NCBI GenBank assembly: GCA_963801715.1
Contig: CAWDGB010000005.1
Location: 248,001-312,000, forward strand
From: CAVVJA01 sp963801715
Lineage (GTDB): Bacteria; Actinomycetota; Actinomycetes; Mycobacteriales; Jatrophihabitantaceae
Reading direction: 5' to 3'
DNA: 64,000 bases
Shown one piece after another: positions 1 through 9,331 of the stretch. The notes beneath the pieces were generated by a model. That model saw nothing but the letters and a program-made list of their open reading frames with translations, was not told where the DNA came from and searched no databases. The position numbers and the translations under genes are program-made. Position 1 is the stretch's first letter. Each line of letters begins with the position of its first letter.

Positions 1-1275
1 CTCGGCGAGGGAGGCATCGAGCAGACCACGGTCGACGAACTGGTACGCCACGTACCGGTCCGGGCGACCGAGGCCGCCGCTGTCGCCACCCTGAAGGGCG
101 ACGCGCGGATGGCGGACGTCCTGCGCCGAGCTGTCTTGAGTCACGTCGCCCGACCGACTGGCGACCTTCTCATCATCAAGGGCACCCGGCGTTTCCGCGT
201 CGCCGAACACCGACTCCGGCGTTACATCGACAACGCGCGCCGGGCCGACATTCGCTGGTCAACCGCGCGCGAGAGGTTGCGGCAACAGCTCGCCGAGGAT
301 GTCCGCCGGCAACGCGAGGACGCGGGCGCCGCGCCGACCGATGCCGAGACGGCCGGAATCGCCCGATCGCCCGCGGTTCGGGAGTTCGTGGACGCCGTAT
401 GGCCGGCACTCGACGCGCCGTCCCTGCTCGCACGGTTGTATACCGATCCGGCACTCCTGCAGCGCTGCTCGGCCACCACCTTGAACGACGACGAGCGCGC
501 CGCCCTCGCCTGGCCATCGGCCCCGCGCTCCGTCCGGTCGGCGCGCTGGACCGTGGCAGACACCGTGCTGATCGACGAGCTCGTCGGGTTGCTCGACGGC
601 ATTGCCGGCTACGTCCACGTCGTGGTTGACGAGGCGCAGGACCTTTCGCCGATGCAATGCCGGGCCGTCGCCCGCCGGTGCCCACTCGGTTCCGTGACCG
701 TACTCGGCGACCTGGCCCAGGCGACGACACCATGGGCTCCCGGCTCGTGGACGATCACACTGCGGCATCTCGGCCAGCCAGATGCCGGGGTGCGTCCTCT
801 CACAGCGGGATACCGGGTGCCGGGTGAGGTGCTGTCGGTGGCCAACCTGCTGCTGCCGTATATCGCCGCCGCCGTGCCACCCGCGACCTCCGTGCGGACC
901 GGCGACCATGCCTTGAGCTATCGGCCGATCGGGCAACTCGTCGACGCGGTGCGGGCGTTTGCCTTGATCGAGGGATCAGTCGGCGTCATCGTCCCAGATG
1001 CCCGAGCTGCCGACGTCCAGCGCACTTTGGACCGCGCCGGTCTAGGGGCCGCGGCGCTGGCCGACGACACCGACGCGGCGGTCACTGTCGTTCCCGCGGC
1101 CAGCGCGAAAGGCCTGGAGTTCGACTCTGTCGTGCTGCTCGAGCCGGCCGCCATCGTGGCCGGCGAACCGGAACGGCCTATCGGCTTACGCCGGCTTTAT
1201 GTGTCGCTCACCCGAGCGGTCTCCAGGCTTGTGATCGTGCACGACGAACCGCTGCCAGCCGAGCTCGCCGGATAA
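1..1275 (+). CDS. HelD-like superfamily I helicase, C-terminal part (5' end outside window)
   Basis: The frame is open from base 1, so this is the C-terminal 424 codons of a larger protein; the ATG at 109 is internal. Visible helicase motifs in order are a Walker B/motif II (VVVDEAQDLSPMQ), motif III (TVLGDLAQ), motif V (SAKGLEFDSVVLLEP) and motif VI (LYVSLTRAVSRLVIVH). The DEAQDLSPMQ wording and the following Arg-Cys-Pro segment resemble actinobacterial HelD, which removes and recycles stalled RNA polymerase using ATP. The Walker A region would lie upstream of the window. UvrD/Rep-type helicases share these motifs, so the HelD assignment is probable and not certain. Confidence 0.75.
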   Translation, partial: LGEGGIEQTTVDELVRHVPVRATEAAAVATLKGDARMADVLRRAVLSHVARPTGDLLIIKGTRRFRVAEHRLRRYIDNARRADIRWSTARERLRQQLAEDVRRQREDAGAAPTDAETAGIARSPAVREFVDAVWPALDAPSLLARLYTDPALLQRCSATTLNDDERAALAWPSAPRSVRSARWTVADTVLIDELVGLLDGIAGYVHVVVDEAQDLSPMQCRAVARRCPLGSVTVLGDLAQATTPWAPGSWTITLRHLGQPDAGVRPLTAGYRVPGEVLSVANLLLPYIAAAVPPATSVRTGDHALSYRPIGQLVDAVRAFALIEGSVGVIVPDARAADVQRTLDRAGLGAAALADDTDAAVTVVPAASAKGLEFDSVVLLEPAAIVAGEPERPIGLRRLYVSLTRAVSRLVIVHDEPLPAELAG

Positions 1276-1486
1276 CCCGGATTCCGCCCATGACATCCCG
1301 AGACAGCGTGCCTTTGGCGCGCTCATATGCGTCGGGACATCCGCGCCGGATATCGTAGGAACCCCTGGGTAGTTCGCGGCTACGCCACCCCTGTAGTCAC
1401 GCACTGCCAGGTTCGCAGGGATCGGAGCCCGTTGGGCGTGCATACATGGTGACCCCATGCAGACGCCGAGAGACGAGGAGTCGTGC

Positions 1487-2650
1487 ATGACGACTGCACC
1501 TACCGCGGAGAATGGTCTTGGCGGCCCGCACCCGCATCATCTCGCGCATGTGGACCCCGAACCGGACATGGTCCAGCTGCTCTCTCCGGAAGGCGAGCGC
1601 ATCGAAAACCCGGACTACCCGCTCGAGATCAGCGATGACGAGATAGCGAGCCTGTATCGAGATCTGGTGCTTGTGCGTCGCATCGACACCGAGGCCGTCG
1701 CGCTTCAACGCCAGGGCGAGCTCGGTTTGTGGGCCTCGTTTCTCGGACAGGAAGGCGCGCAGATCGGCGCCGGCCGAGCGTTGCGCCCGCAGGACATGGC
1801 CTTTCCCACCTATCGCGAACATGGCGTCGCCTGGTGCCGCGGCGTGGACGCCCTGACGTTGCTCGGATTGTTTCGCGGGACGAATCTGGGCGGCTGGAAC
1901 CCGCACGACAACAACTTCAACCTGTACACGATTGTCATCGGTGCGCAGACCCTGCACGCCGCCGGTTACGCAATGGGTGTCATGCGGGACGGCGCGGTCG
2001 GCACGGGTGATCCTGACCGCGACACCGCCGTGTTGACGTTCTTCGGCGATGGCGCATCGAGCCAAGGCGACGTCAACGAATCCTTCGTGTGGGCCGCCGC
2101 CGACAACCTGCCCATGGTGTTCTTCTGCCAAAACAACCAGTGGGCGATCTCGGCGCCGGTCACAACCCAGAGCCGAGTGCCGCTGTTCCGCCGGGCGAGC
2201 GGATTCGGCTTCCCCGGTATACGCATCGACGGCAACGACGTACTGGCGAGCCTGGCGGTGACCAGAAAGGCGCTCGACGACGCACGCAACGGTCAGGGTC
2301 CCACCCTCATCGAGGCGTTCACCTACCGGATGAGCGCACATACCACCTCGGACGATCCAAGCCGCTATCGCGTCGCGGCCGAGCTGGAAAGCTGGAAGCT
2401 CCGCGATCCGATCGCCCGCGTGCACTCCTACCTCAATCGGCACAGCTCGATCGGCCCGGACTTCTTCGCGGCCGTCGCCGCCGAATCCGAGGCAATGGCG
2501 GAACACGTTCGCTCGGGCTGCCGCGCGCTGCCGGACCCCGATCCACTGTCGGTGTTCGATCACGTGCATGTCGAGCTCACGGAGGAGCTCCGCGAACAAC
2601 GCGACGATTTCGCCCGCTATCTCGCGTCGGTCGGGGACGGCTCGTCATGA
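1487..2650 (+). CDS. bkdA: Branched-chain 2-oxoacid (or pyruvate) dehydrogenase E1 alpha subunit
   Basis: This is the thiamine-diphosphate E1 alpha subunit, which decarboxylates 2-oxoacids with the beta subunit and passes the acyl group to lipoyl E2. The ThDP signature is clear: GDG near residue 187, then about 28 residues later QNNQWAIS. The FPTYREHG and YRMSAHTTSDDPSRYR segments are typical of branched-chain E1 alpha. The start chosen at 1487 has GAGGAG six bases upstream; an in-frame ATG at 1457 lacks such a site. It is the first gene of a three-gene operon and its TGA overlaps the next ATG. The mycobacterial counterparts (once called PdhABC) act on branched-chain 2-oxoacids, so that substrate is favoured but not proved. 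Confidence 0.92.
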   Translation: MTTAPTAENGLGGPHPHHLAHVDPEPDMVQLLSPEGERIENPDYPLEISDDEIASLYRDLVLVRRIDTEAVALQRQGELGLWASFLGQEGAQIGAGRALRPQDMAFPTYREHGVAWCRGVDALTLLGLFRGTNLGGWNPHDNNFNLYTIVIGAQTLHAAGYAMGVMRDGAVGTGDPDRDTAVLTFFGDGASSQGDVNESFVWAAADNLPMVFFCQNNQWAISAPVTTQSRVPLFRRASGFGFPGIRIDGNDVLASLAVTRKALDDARNGQGPTLIEAFTYRMSAHTTSDDPSRYRVAAELESWKLRDPIARVHSYLNRHSSIGPDFFAAVAAESEAMAEHVRSGCRALPDPDPLSVFDHVHVELTEELREQRDDFARYLASVGDGSS

Positions 2651-3618
2651 CCGGGCCGATCACGTTGGCCAAGGCCATCAACGAGGGCTTGCGCAAGTCC
2701 CTGGAGGACGACCCCAAAGTCGTGATCATGGGCGAGGACGTCGGGCGGCTCGGCGGCGTGTTCCGGGTCACCGACGGGCTGCAGAAGGACTTCGGCGAGC
2801 AGCGGGTATGGGACACACCCCTGGCCGAGTCAGGCATCATCGGGACGGCCGTGGGATTGGCTATCCGCGGCTACCGTCCGGTGTGCGAGATCCAGTTCGA
2901 CGGCTTCGTCTATCCCGGGTTCGACCAGATCGTGAGCCAGGTTGCCAAGATGCACAACCGCTCCGCGGGCGCGCTCCGGATGCCGATTACGATCCGCATC
3001 CCATTTGGCGGTGGGATCGGCGCTGTTGAGCACCACTCCGAATCTCCGGAGGTGTACTTCGCGCATACCGCCGGACTGAAAGTGGTGGCCTGCGCCAGCC
3101 CGTCCGATGGGTACTGGATGATCCAGCAGGCGATCCGATCCGACGATCCGGTGATCTTCTTCGAACCCAAGCGGAGGTACTGGGCCAAGGGCGAAATCGC
3201 CGACCAGGCGCCGCCCTTCGATCGGGCCCGAATCGTGCGGCCAGGCCAGGATGTGACGGTCGTGGCGTACGGCCCGATGGTGGCGACCGCGCTGGACAGT
3301 GCCAAACTGGCCGCCGAAGAAGGCCACGAACTGGAGGTCATCGACCTGCGCAGCCTCTCGCCGCTCGATACGGCCACCGTGGTCGAGTCGGTGTCCCGCA
3401 CCGGTCGGCTTGTCGTCGTCCATGAAGCGTCTGTGTCACACGGCCTCGGGGCCGAGGTCGCGGCTCGGGTGCAGGAGAAAGCCTTCTACTCCTTGGAAGC
3501 GCCGGTCCTTCGCGTCGGCGGTATGGATACGCCCTATCCGGCCAGTCGGGTGGAGGAAGACTGGCTACCCAGCGTCGACCGGATCCTGGACACCGTGGAC
3601 CGGATCCTGGAGTACTGA
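2647..3618 (+). CDS. bkdB: Branched-chain 2-oxoacid (or pyruvate) dehydrogenase E1 beta subunit
   Basis: A 323-residue E1 beta subunit, normal for the family (about 325-350). It contains VVIMGEDVGRLGGVFRVTDGL near the N-terminus, DTPLAESGIIGTAVG, and the conserved His pair in GAVEHHSESPE that lies near the E1 active site. The C-terminal transketolase domain ends with VLRVGGMDTPYP. The ATG sits in an ATGA overlap with bkdA, so translation is coupled and the subunits are made in equal amounts. The open frame extends upstream inside bkdA, but that part is out-of-frame shadow. Confidence 0.93.
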   Translation: MTGPITLAKAINEGLRKSLEDDPKVVIMGEDVGRLGGVFRVTDGLQKDFGEQRVWDTPLAESGIIGTAVGLAIRGYRPVCEIQFDGFVYPGFDQIVSQVAKMHNRSAGALRMPITIRIPFGGGIGAVEHHSESPEVYFAHTAGLKVVACASPSDGYWMIQQAIRSDDPVIFFEPKRRYWAKGEIADQAPPFDRARIVRPGQDVTVVAYGPMVATALDSAKLAAEEGHELEVIDLRSLSPLDTATVVESVSRTGRLVVVHEASVSHGLGAEVAARVQEKAFYSLEAPVLRVGGMDTPYPASRVEEDWLPSVDRILDTVDRILEY

Positions 3619-3621
3619 GAC

Positions 3622-5001
3622 GTGACCACCACCGGAGTGATCAAGCAGTTCAAGCTGCCGGATGTCGGCGAAGGGCTCACCGAGGCGGACATCATCCGAT
3701 GGGCGGTCAAGCCGGGCGACACGGTCGAGGTGAACCAGACCATCGTCGAGGTGGAGACCGCCAAAGCGGCGGTCGAGCTCCCGTCCCCATATGCAGGCGT
3801 CGTGTCCGCGCTGCACGTCGCCGAGGGTGACACCGTCCCGGTCGGGACTGCGATCATCAGCATCGAGGTCCCCGACGACGGCGCGTCCCAGTCGGCGCCC
3901 GAGGAGGTTGGCGGCGCGGCGGAAGACCTCGTTCCGGCGCCGGAGCAACCCGACCAGGGTGACATCGGGGAACCGCCCTCGAACGAGCGGCAGTCCGTGC
4001 TCGTCGGCTATGGCCCCCGCGCTGGCGGAGCGGTGCGCCGACGGAGGCGGCTGCCGCCGCCCGAAGACACTCCCTCCGCCCACAGCGCGTTCACTGTCCC
4101 GGCTGGGCTGACGGCGCCCAGCGCGGACGTCCCCGAGACGCGCCACCGGGCCCGGGCCAAGCCGCCGGTCCGCAAGCTGGCCAAGACGCTTGGCGTCGAT
4201 ATTGACGAGGTGCGGCCGACCGGCCCGGACGGGACGGTGACCCGTGCAGATGTGGAGTCAGCCGGCCAGCTGAGCCGGCCCGCGCTCGGCGTTGCCGCCG
4301 AGGGCGGCGCGGAAACCCGAATCCCGGTCAAAGGGGTGCGCAAACACACGGCCGCGGCGATGGTTTCCTCCGCGTTCACGGCCCCGCACGTGACCGAGTT
4401 CCTGACCGTTGACGTCACCGCCACGATGGAGCTGCGAGAGCGGGTCGCCGCTCGGCGGGACTTCCGCGATAGCAGGGTCTCGCCGCTGCTGTTCGTCGCC
4501 AAAGCCGTAATCCTCGCGGCTAAGCGCACTCCCGAGATCAACGCCAGCTGGGACGATGCGGCGAGCGAGATTGTCCTGAAGCACTACGTCAATCTGGGGA
4601 TTGCCGCGGCCACCGACCGTGGGCTGGTCGTGCCGAACATCAAGAATGCGGACGGGCTGACGCTCCGCGAGTTGGCCGATGCGATTGCAACGCTGACCGA
4701 GACGGCCCGGGCCGGAAAGACCACGCCGGCCGACATGGCCGGCGGCACGATCACCATTACGAACGTCGGCGTGTTCGGAGTCGACACCGGTACCCCGATC
4801 CTGAATCCCGGCGAGTCGGGCATCGTCGCGTTCGGCGCCGTTCGACGGATGCCCTGGGTGGTCGACGAACAGATCGTGCCTCGGTGGGTGACCCAACTGG
4901 CGGTGTCGTTCGACCATCGCATCGTCGACGGGCAACAAGGCTCTCAGTTCCTGGCCGACGTCGCGGCGATCCTGCACGATCCCGGGCTGTCGATTCTGTA
5001 G
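3622..5001 (+). CDS. bkdC: Dihydrolipoamide acyltransferase, E2 subunit of the 2-oxoacid dehydrogenase
   Basis: A 459-residue E2 with three parts. An N-terminal lipoyl domain carries the lipoylated Lys in VEVETAKAAVELPS. After a Pro/Ala/Arg-rich linker comes a peripheral-subunit-binding domain (about residues 175-210; PPVRKLAKTLGVDIDEV). The C-terminal acyltransferase domain ends with the catalytic SFDHRIVDGQQG motif. Only one lipoyl domain is present. The GTG start lies three bases after the bkdB stop, with weak ribosome binding sequence, consistent with coupling. It transfers acyl groups from E1 to CoA; the E3 gene is not in this window. Confidence 0.93.
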   Translation: MTTTGVIKQFKLPDVGEGLTEADIIRWAVKPGDTVEVNQTIVEVETAKAAVELPSPYAGVVSALHVAEGDTVPVGTAIISIEVPDDGASQSAPEEVGGAAEDLVPAPEQPDQGDIGEPPSNERQSVLVGYGPRAGGAVRRRRRLPPPEDTPSAHSAFTVPAGLTAPSADVPETRHRARAKPPVRKLAKTLGVDIDEVRPTGPDGTVTRADVESAGQLSRPALGVAAEGGAETRIPVKGVRKHTAAAMVSSAFTAPHVTEFLTVDVTATMELRERVAARRDFRDSRVSPLLFVAKAVILAAKRTPEINASWDDAASEIVLKHYVNLGIAAATDRGLVVPNIKNADGLTLRELADAIATLTETARAGKTTPADMAGGTITITNVGVFGVDTGTPILNPGESGIVAFGAVRRMPWVVDEQIVPRWVTQLAVSFDHRIVDGQQGSQFLADVAAILHDPGLSIL

Positions 5002-5039
5002 TCGGCTGTCAGGTCCTGATCGTGGGTCGGCCGCAGCAA

Positions 5040-6281
5040 TCAGATTGCGTACGGCCAGACGACGAGCAGATAGGCACCGAACCAGGCTGAAATCAATGTG
5101 CCCGTGCTCAGCAGGATGATCGCAGTTCGGTCGCGCAGCCGAGTGAGGGCGCCGGCGGCGGGGATGAGCAGCAAGAACGCCGCGAGCAACAACCGCGGCT
5201 TGCTGTGCCAGTAATTCGTCGAAAGCAGGGCTATAGCCACCGACAGCAGCGTGACGGCGGTTAGCGGTGCCGGCCACCGTCCGAGAACGAGCAGCACACA
5301 CGCGACCACGTAGCCGAGGACGATCGCGCAGACGACTGGCGCGAGAAACCCATCCGGCCCGGAGAGCGTGTCGTAGATGAAGTTCCAGGTCTGTACACCG
5401 AAGTCGAAATGGCTGGCCCAGCCGTGCTCTTCGACGGTAAACCACGCCGCCGGGTCGCCGGTCCGGATCCACAGCCACGCCCAATACACCGGCGCACCAG
5501 CCGCGGCCACGATCGAGGCACCGATGACGGAAGGCCATCGAACCGGAGACGGTTCCCCCCGGCGGCGGGCCCGGCGTGCGGCGCGCCATGCGCCGAGTGG
5601 CACGACCACCGCGAGGACCAGTGCGGTCGGGCGGGTAAGCCCAGCCGCGAACGCGCACCCAGCCGCGAGCCACCATCGACCCCGTAAGGCGAAGAGCACC
5701 GAGGCCCCGGCCAGCGCCAGGTAGAGCGACTCGGCATAGCCCATCTGCAATGTGATCGACGCAGGCAGCACGCCCAACAAGGCCACGGCAAAGTACCCAG
5801 CCCGTCGACTTCCGAGCAGGTATGTCGTCAGCAGATGGATGACCACGGCTGCAGCCAAGCCGGCGACGCAGGCGACCAGCACCACCGCGACGCGCGCGGG
5901 CACGCCCAGCAGGTGCAGAGCACCGGCGAGACCCGGAAAGAGCGGATGGAAGGCGAAATCCATCCCCTCGGTGAGACTGCCGTCCGGCGCGATCGTGATG
6001 CGCTGCGGATAGCCGGCCGACGCGATCCCGCTGTAGAACAGCCCGTCCCACTTGGTGAGTCGGTCGAGCAGCGACGGGCCGCCGGCGCCGTTGAGCCAGG
6101 CCAGCACGACCAGCTGCACCAGCATGCCGCCGGCTCGGATACCGGCCGGCACAACCACGTCGCGGACGAAGTCCGCCACGAGAGGGGCCGCATCGCTCGC
6201 CCGGTCCAGCCGCTGCAGACGCCCAGGGGGATTTGTCCGATCAGCGACGATCTCGGCGCTGGTTCGGGCGTCGGTCGTCAC
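5040..6281 (-). CDS. GT-C membrane mannosyltransferase, PIG-V-like
   Basis: A 413-residue polytopic membrane protein with about nine or ten hydrophobic segments. The first extracellular loop holds KWDGLFYSGIASAGYP, followed by FHPLFPG and GYAESLYLAL, the pattern of PIG-V/GPI-mannosyltransferase-2-like GT-C enzymes, in which the Asp of the WD pair is catalytic. These use polyprenyl-phosphate-mannose to glycosylate lipids or proteins outside the membrane. The acceptor cannot be told from sequence. The GTG start at 6281 has no strong ribosome binding site and could be a little further downstream. It faces the bkd operon tail to tail, 38 bases away. Confidence 0.75.
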   Translation of the reverse strand: MTTDARTSAEIVADRTNPPGRLQRLDRASDAAPLVADFVRDVVVPAGIRAGGMLVQLVVLAWLNGAGGPSLLDRLTKWDGLFYSGIASAGYPQRITIAPDGSLTEGMDFAFHPLFPGLAGALHLLGVPARVAVVLVACVAGLAAAVVIHLLTTYLLGSRRAGYFAVALLGVLPASITLQMGYAESLYLALAGASVLFALRGRWWLAAGCAFAAGLTRPTALVLAVVVPLGAWRAARRARRRGEPSPVRWPSVIGASIVAAAGAPVYWAWLWIRTGDPAAWFTVEEHGWASHFDFGVQTWNFIYDTLSGPDGFLAPVVCAIVLGYVVACVLLVLGRWPAPLTAVTLLSVAIALLSTNYWHSKPRLLLAAFLLLIPAAGALTRLRDRTAIILLSTGTLISAWFGAYLLVVWPYAI

Positions 6282-6455
6282 GCCGCCATCTAAACAGTCC
6301 GACGCTGGTCAGGGGTCCGAGCAGGCAAGATCACGGGAATATCTCAGCCCGCCGCAGCATTGCATTGGATGTGTTCAGATGGGTTTTTGGCTTCGAACCT
6401 GGCCAGATACTCGATCTGTTCGTCCGGACTGATCCGCGAGACGGAGGCGAGAATC

Positions 6456-6584
6456 ATGCGGAAAACCATCATCGGTCGCGTTCGTAAGCGGCGCGAGCGG
6501 CGGGACTTCTACCGCGCTTTGGACAACGCGTCGCCGTCGATGCTTCACGAGTTGCAGAGCATGGCCCTGCGCCAGAATTCGTGA
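6456..6584 (+). CDS. Tiny basic protein of unknown function (42 residues)
   Basis: A 42-codon gene starting at ATG 6456 with GGAGG eight bases upstream and ending just before a strong terminator. The N-terminal half is rich in Arg and Lys (MRKTIIGRVRKRRERRDFYR); the second half is a short acidic/neutral helix-like stretch (ALDNASPSMLHELQSMA). There is no signal peptide or membrane segment. I do not recognise a named family. The clean start signal and dedicated terminator argue that it is a real monocistronic gene. Confidence 0.55.
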   Translation: MRKTIIGRVRKRRERRDFYRALDNASPSMLHELQSMALRQNS

Positions 6585-6603
6585 GCTGACGCAACGTCAC
6601 ACG

Positions 6604-6643
6604 AAGCCCGGGTGCAGCCCATAAGGGGCCGCCCGGGCTTTTG
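6604..6643 (+). terminator. Rho-independent terminator of the small gene at 6456
   Basis: AAGCCCGGG and CCCGGGCTT form a 9-bp perfect stem around a 21-base loop, followed by a T run. It begins 19 bases after the stop codon of the 42-residue gene. The reverse strand lacks a convincing T run, so it probably works for the plus strand only. Confidence 0.8.
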
Positions 6644-6679
6644 CATGTCCGGCCCACCGGCTATGGAACTGGCGTCCCG

Positions 6680-7486
6680 CTAGCCCACGAGCTGTGTGTA
6701 GAGCGCGTCGTGGTCCTCGTCACGCCAACCCTGCTCCCGCAACCACCCCGCCGCCCCACCGAATCGCGCGTCCAGCTCAGCGAAAAAAGCCTCCATGGTC
6801 TGCGGGCGCACGGCCTGTGAGTCGATGGCCTTGCCGGCGAGGTCGGGCGCGTACACCGGAGTGGCGGAAAGCCGCGCCACGATTTCCGCTATCCGCTCCG
6901 AACTGCGGGCATAGTCAGCAACGATTGCGGAGCGATCCACGCCTATCTCGTCAAGTGCGACCGCCACCACGACGCCGGTGCGGTCTTTTCCAGCCGCGCA
7001 ATGCACGACGGTTGCACCGGCCGTCGTCGCCATCAGCCGGAGTGCGGCCAGGACGGAATCCGGCCGCTCGGCCAGATACCGGAGATAGCTGTTGACGGTA
7101 AGGCTTCGCCGTTCCGGCACGCTGGACGGCAGTCTGTGGGGCGCATCCGCTTCGGTAGCCACATCGGTGCGTTTGCCGGCCGCGGGCAGCAGTGAGAGAT
7201 GTTCGATGCGGACAAGCGGCTCTCGGGTCAATGGTCCGGGTCCCGTGGCGTCGACCTCGGTCTCGGCGCGTAGATCTGCCACTGCGCGAACGCCTATCTC
7301 GTCCACAAGCTGGCGGACGTCGACCGTGGACAGTTCCTGCAGGTTATCGGCTCGGATCAGTTGGTGTTGCTTGACAAGACGCCCCCCGGTCGTTGTCAGT
7401 CCGCCAACGTCCCGGACGTTCGCCGCTCCGTCAAGGGCGATCCAATGAGGTTCGGTCACTATATCGACCATAGTCCGGCTGCCCAT
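6680..7486 (-). CDS. Secreted-type tyrosine/phosphoinositide phosphatase family protein (MptpB-like)
   Basis: A 268-residue protein with the phosphatase P-loop VVHCAAGKDRTGVVVAVAL, in which Cys-X5-Arg is the catalytic phosphate-binding loop. The N-terminal GAANVRDVGGL and the Asp-rich region before the loop match the MptpB/Rv0153c family, which acts on phosphotyrosine and phosphoinositides. The GKDR loop (Lys-Asp before Arg) is typical of the lipid-capable members. No signal peptide is visible. The start lies 11 bases after the end of the fadE5-like gene on the same strand, so the two are probably co-transcribed. An alternative ATG is at 7471. Confidence 0.85.
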   Translation of the reverse strand: MGSRTMVDIVTEPHWIALDGAANVRDVGGLTTTGGRLVKQHQLIRADNLQELSTVDVRQLVDEIGVRAVADLRAETEVDATGPGPLTREPLVRIEHLSLLPAAGKRTDVATEADAPHRLPSSVPERRSLTVNSYLRYLAERPDSVLAALRLMATTAGATVVHCAAGKDRTGVVVAVALDEIGVDRSAIVADYARSSERIAEIVARLSATPVYAPDLAGKAIDSQAVRPQTMEAFFAELDARFGGAAGWLREQGWRDEDHDALYTQLVG

Positions 7487-7497
7487 GAGGTCCCGAT

Positions 7498-9331
7498 TCA
7501 GAATGCCTCCTCGGCAACGTCCATCAACGCGTTGTCCGTCGACTCCACGACCACGCGTCGGGCGGCAAGCTCGGGAAGCACGGTCTGGGTGAAGAAGTGG
7601 GCGACGGCGGCCTTGCCCTCGTAGAAGGCTCGATCGGCGGGCGACAAATCTTCGCGATCCAGCGCGGCCAACGCGACAACCGCCTGCCGCACAAGCAAGT
7701 AGCCGACCATCAGATCGCCGGCAGCAAGTAGCAGCCGCGTGGTGTTCTGACCGACCTTGTAGATGTTGCGAATGTCCTCTTGGCTGCTCGTGAGCTGGCC
7801 GACCATCGCGGCGACGATGCCGCCGAAATTGTCTAGTGCCCGCTGGACCGCTTCCCGCTCTTCCTTGAGCCGACCTTGGCCCTCAATCGACGTGAGGAAG
7901 GCGCCGATCTCTGCGGACAACGCTCCGAGCGCCACCCCTTGGTTACGTACGATCTTGCGGAAGAAGAAGTCCTGCCCCTGAATGCCGGTCGTGCCTTCGT
8001 ACAAAGTGTCGATCTTGGCGTCACGGATGTACTGCTCGAGCGGGTAGTCCTGCAGATACCCGGATCCGCCAAAGACCTGCAGTGCTTGCGCCAGCTGGTC
8101 GTACGACCGTTCCGAGCCGGCGCCCTTGACTACGGGCAGGAGCAGGTCGTTGACGGCCTCGGCCAGCGTGACGTCGGACCCTTCGGCGCGCCCGACCATG
8201 ATCTTGTCCTGCCAGGACGCGGTGTAGAGCACGAGCGCACGCAGGCCTTCGGCGTATGCCTTGTTCAGCATGAGGATCCGGCGCACATCCGGATGATGGA
8301 TGATCGTTATGCGAGGCGCGCTCTTATCGGTAGCGCGAGCGAGGTCGGCTGACTGAATGCGGGTCTTGGCGAACGCCAGCGCGTTCAGGTATCCGGTGGA
8401 CAGGGTGGCAATCGCCTTGGTGCCTACCATCATTCGGGCGTGCTCGATGACGTGAAACATCTGGGCGATGCCGCTCGTGCACATCGCCGACGAGCCAACC
8501 AACCGCGGGATGTTCCTCGCCGAACCGGAGCTCACACGTCGACGAGCTCTTCAAACCCATCTTGTGTTCGAGGTTCGTGACGTAGACGCCGTTGCGCTCC
8601 CCGAGCTCGCCGGTCTCCACGTCGAAAAGGAACTTGGGTACGACGAACAGCGATAGGCCTTTCGTACCTGGGCCGGCCCCCACCGGACGGGCAAGCACCA
8701 AGTGCACGATGTTCTCGGTGAGATCCTGATCTGCCGAGGTGATGAACCGTTTGACACCCTCGATGTGCCACGAGCCATCGGGCTGCGGGATTGCCTTGGT
8801 CCGGCCGGCCCCCACGTCGGAACCGGCATCGGGCTCAGTCAGCACCATGGTTGAACCCCAACCGCGGTCGATCACGAGTTGGGCGATCCTGCGCTGCGAC
8901 TCGTTCCCGATCGCGTGCAGAACCGAAGCGAAGGGTGGGCCGGCCAGGTACATGTGCAGGGCCGGATTGGCACCGAGAATCTGCTCGGCGACGCCCCACA
9001 CGACCGTCCGTGGAGCGACCTGCCCACCCAGCTCCGGGCTCGTCTCCAGCCGCCAGAACTCGGCTTGCCGCAGCGCCTGGAAGGAGCGCTTGATCGACTC
9101 CGGCAGGCTGACCGAGTGGGTCTTGGGGTCGAATATCGGCGGATTCCGGTCGCCATCGGCGAACGATTCCCCCACTGGCCCCTCGGCCAAGCGGGCGACC
9201 TCAGCGAGGATGCCGCGAGCGGTCTCCTGGTCGATATCCGTGAACGGCGGGGTGCCGAGAAGCGCGTCGGTGCCCAGCACCTCGAACAGGTTGAACTCGA
9301 TGTCGCGCACGTTGCTCTTGTAGTGCCCCAT
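7498..9331 (-). pseudogene. fadE5: FadE5-type acyl-CoA dehydrogenase interrupted by a single-base frameshift
   Basis: Two overlapping frames together encode a complete long acyl-CoA dehydrogenase (about 610 residues) of the FadE5 type. The first starts at ATG 9331 with AGGAG six bases upstream (MGHYKSNVRDIEFNLFEVLG) and carries VLTEPDAGSDVGAGRTKA and EGVKRFITSAD. The second frame continues with GIAQMFHVIEHARMMVGTKAIA and includes LYEGTTGIQGQDFFFRK, whose Glu is the catalytic base. The join is at about 8473-8476, where the minus strand reads GTG CAC GAGC GGC ATC: one base too many. Both halves are conserved, so this may be a sequencing error or a very recent mutation. The family oxidises acyl-CoA in beta-oxidation with FAD. 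Confidence 0.85.

Noticed and set aside
1397..2599. Long minus-strand frame of 400 codons opposite bkdA
   Set aside because: It mirrors a strongly conserved E1 alpha gene, has no ribosome binding site and its translation matches nothing known; high-GC antisense shadow.
4258..6051. Minus-strand frame of 597 codons spanning bkdC and the mannosyltransferase
   Set aside because: It crosses two confidently assigned genes in another frame and has no protein-like composition.
8449..8462. Half-match to the parS sequence (ACGTGAAACA) inside the fadE5-like gene
   Set aside because: Only one arm matches the 16-base palindrome and it encodes conserved residues (MFHVIEH); chance likely.
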